Assembly: GCA_965232975.1 (NCBI GenBank)
Contig: CBDDRG010000039.1
Location: 1 to 6,568, forward strand
Origin: CBDDRG01 sp965232975
GTDB lineage: Bacteria > Pseudomonadota > Gammaproteobacteria > Pseudomonadales > Porticoccaceae
Direction: 5' to 3'
Length of the DNA stretch: 6,568 bases
Shown here: piece by piece, positions 6,421 through 6,568 of the stretch
Layout of the letters: each line of letters opens with the position of its first letter
Position numbering within the stretch: the stretch's first letter is position 1
Notes under the pieces: generated by a model
What the model was told of the DNA's origin: nothing
Seen by the model: the letters and a program-made list of their open reading frames with translations, nothing else
The model's database searches: none
Program-made: the position numbers and the translations under genes

Positions 6421-6568
6421 GAGCCTGTCGGACTTGAGCGTCCGTAGCGAGGGAAAGTCCGATTTGAGGCAGATTTGCGCAAATTTGCGGCGAATAATGG
6501 GATTATTCAACAAAAATTTGCGCAAAATATGACCAAATTCGGCTTTTCCGCAGTAGGACAGTCTCAAG
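6421..6568. repeat. Long imperfect palindrome, likely MITE or insertion-sequence end (truncated by window)
   Basis: The segment is symmetric about base 6500. At the centre, GAATAAT (6492-6498) pairs with ATTATTC (6502-6508) around GGG. Next, TTTGCGCAAATTT (6474-6486) pairs perfectly with AAATTTGCGCAAA (6514-6526). The outer arms (6433-6473 and 6527-6568) match imperfectly, and CTTGAG (6433-6438) meets CTCAAG (6563-6568) exactly at the window edge. Within the left arm TCGGACTT (6428-6435) also pairs with AAGTCCGA (6455-6462). The stretch is far more AT-rich than the genes beside it. Such size, symmetry and base composition fit a miniature inverted-repeat element or the end of an insertion sequence, with GAGCCTGTCGG (6421-6431) as the likely outer tip. 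A 62-codon minus-strand frame through it (6379-6567) looks like a by-product of the palindrome, not a gene. No transposase is visible. Confidence 0.6.

Noticed and set aside
6379..6567. 62-codon minus-strand frame upstream of fdsD
   Set aside because: Most of it lies inside the palindromic repeat and its composition follows the repeat. Its last 13 codons lie outside the repeat, but I cannot match them to the end of FdsA or FdsC.

Overview
The window is 6.57 kb of very GC-rich DNA, apart from its right-hand edge. A formate dehydrogenase delta subunit, Sec-type signal peptides and Shine-Dalgarno-like start sites point to a proteobacterium, most likely gamma- or betaproteobacterial. The species cannot be told from the sequence.

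Layout: (1) bases 1-140 hold no convincing gene but have two small inverted repeats; (2) 141-4298 (+) encodes a 1385-residue exported and membrane-anchored protein of unknown function; (3) a 47-base gap separates two convergent genes; (4) 4346-6076 (-) encodes a secreted zinc-dependent enzyme of the succinylglutamate desuccinylase/aspartoacylase family (M14-like), with a very long Ala/Pro-rich linker; its true start is probably 51 bases further upstream at a non-standard codon; (5) 6127-6366 (-) encodes FdsD, the small delta subunit of NAD-dependent formate dehydrogenase; (6) 6421-6568 is a long imperfect palindrome, much more AT-rich than the rest, which looks like a MITE or insertion-sequence end and is probably cut by the window edge.

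The most notable observation is that the 1385-residue protein is a complete internal duplication. Each half has a signal-peptide-like segment, a cysteine pair, a long beta-rich periplasmic region, a multi-helix membrane block, a short Trp/Tyr-rich periplasmic segment and a last helix. Four matching landmarks are offset by 706-708 residues, and a second signal-peptide-like segment with an Ala-X-Ala-like end sits in the middle of the protein. This suggests fusion of two tandem copies of an ancestral gene.

fdsD and the zinc-enzyme gene are probably co-transcribed leftward, being only 0-50 bases apart. The large protein gene runs toward them and is a separate transcription unit. The other fds genes are not visible; if present they should lie beyond the right edge, past the palindrome. 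I see no defence system, CRISPR array, tRNA or rRNA.
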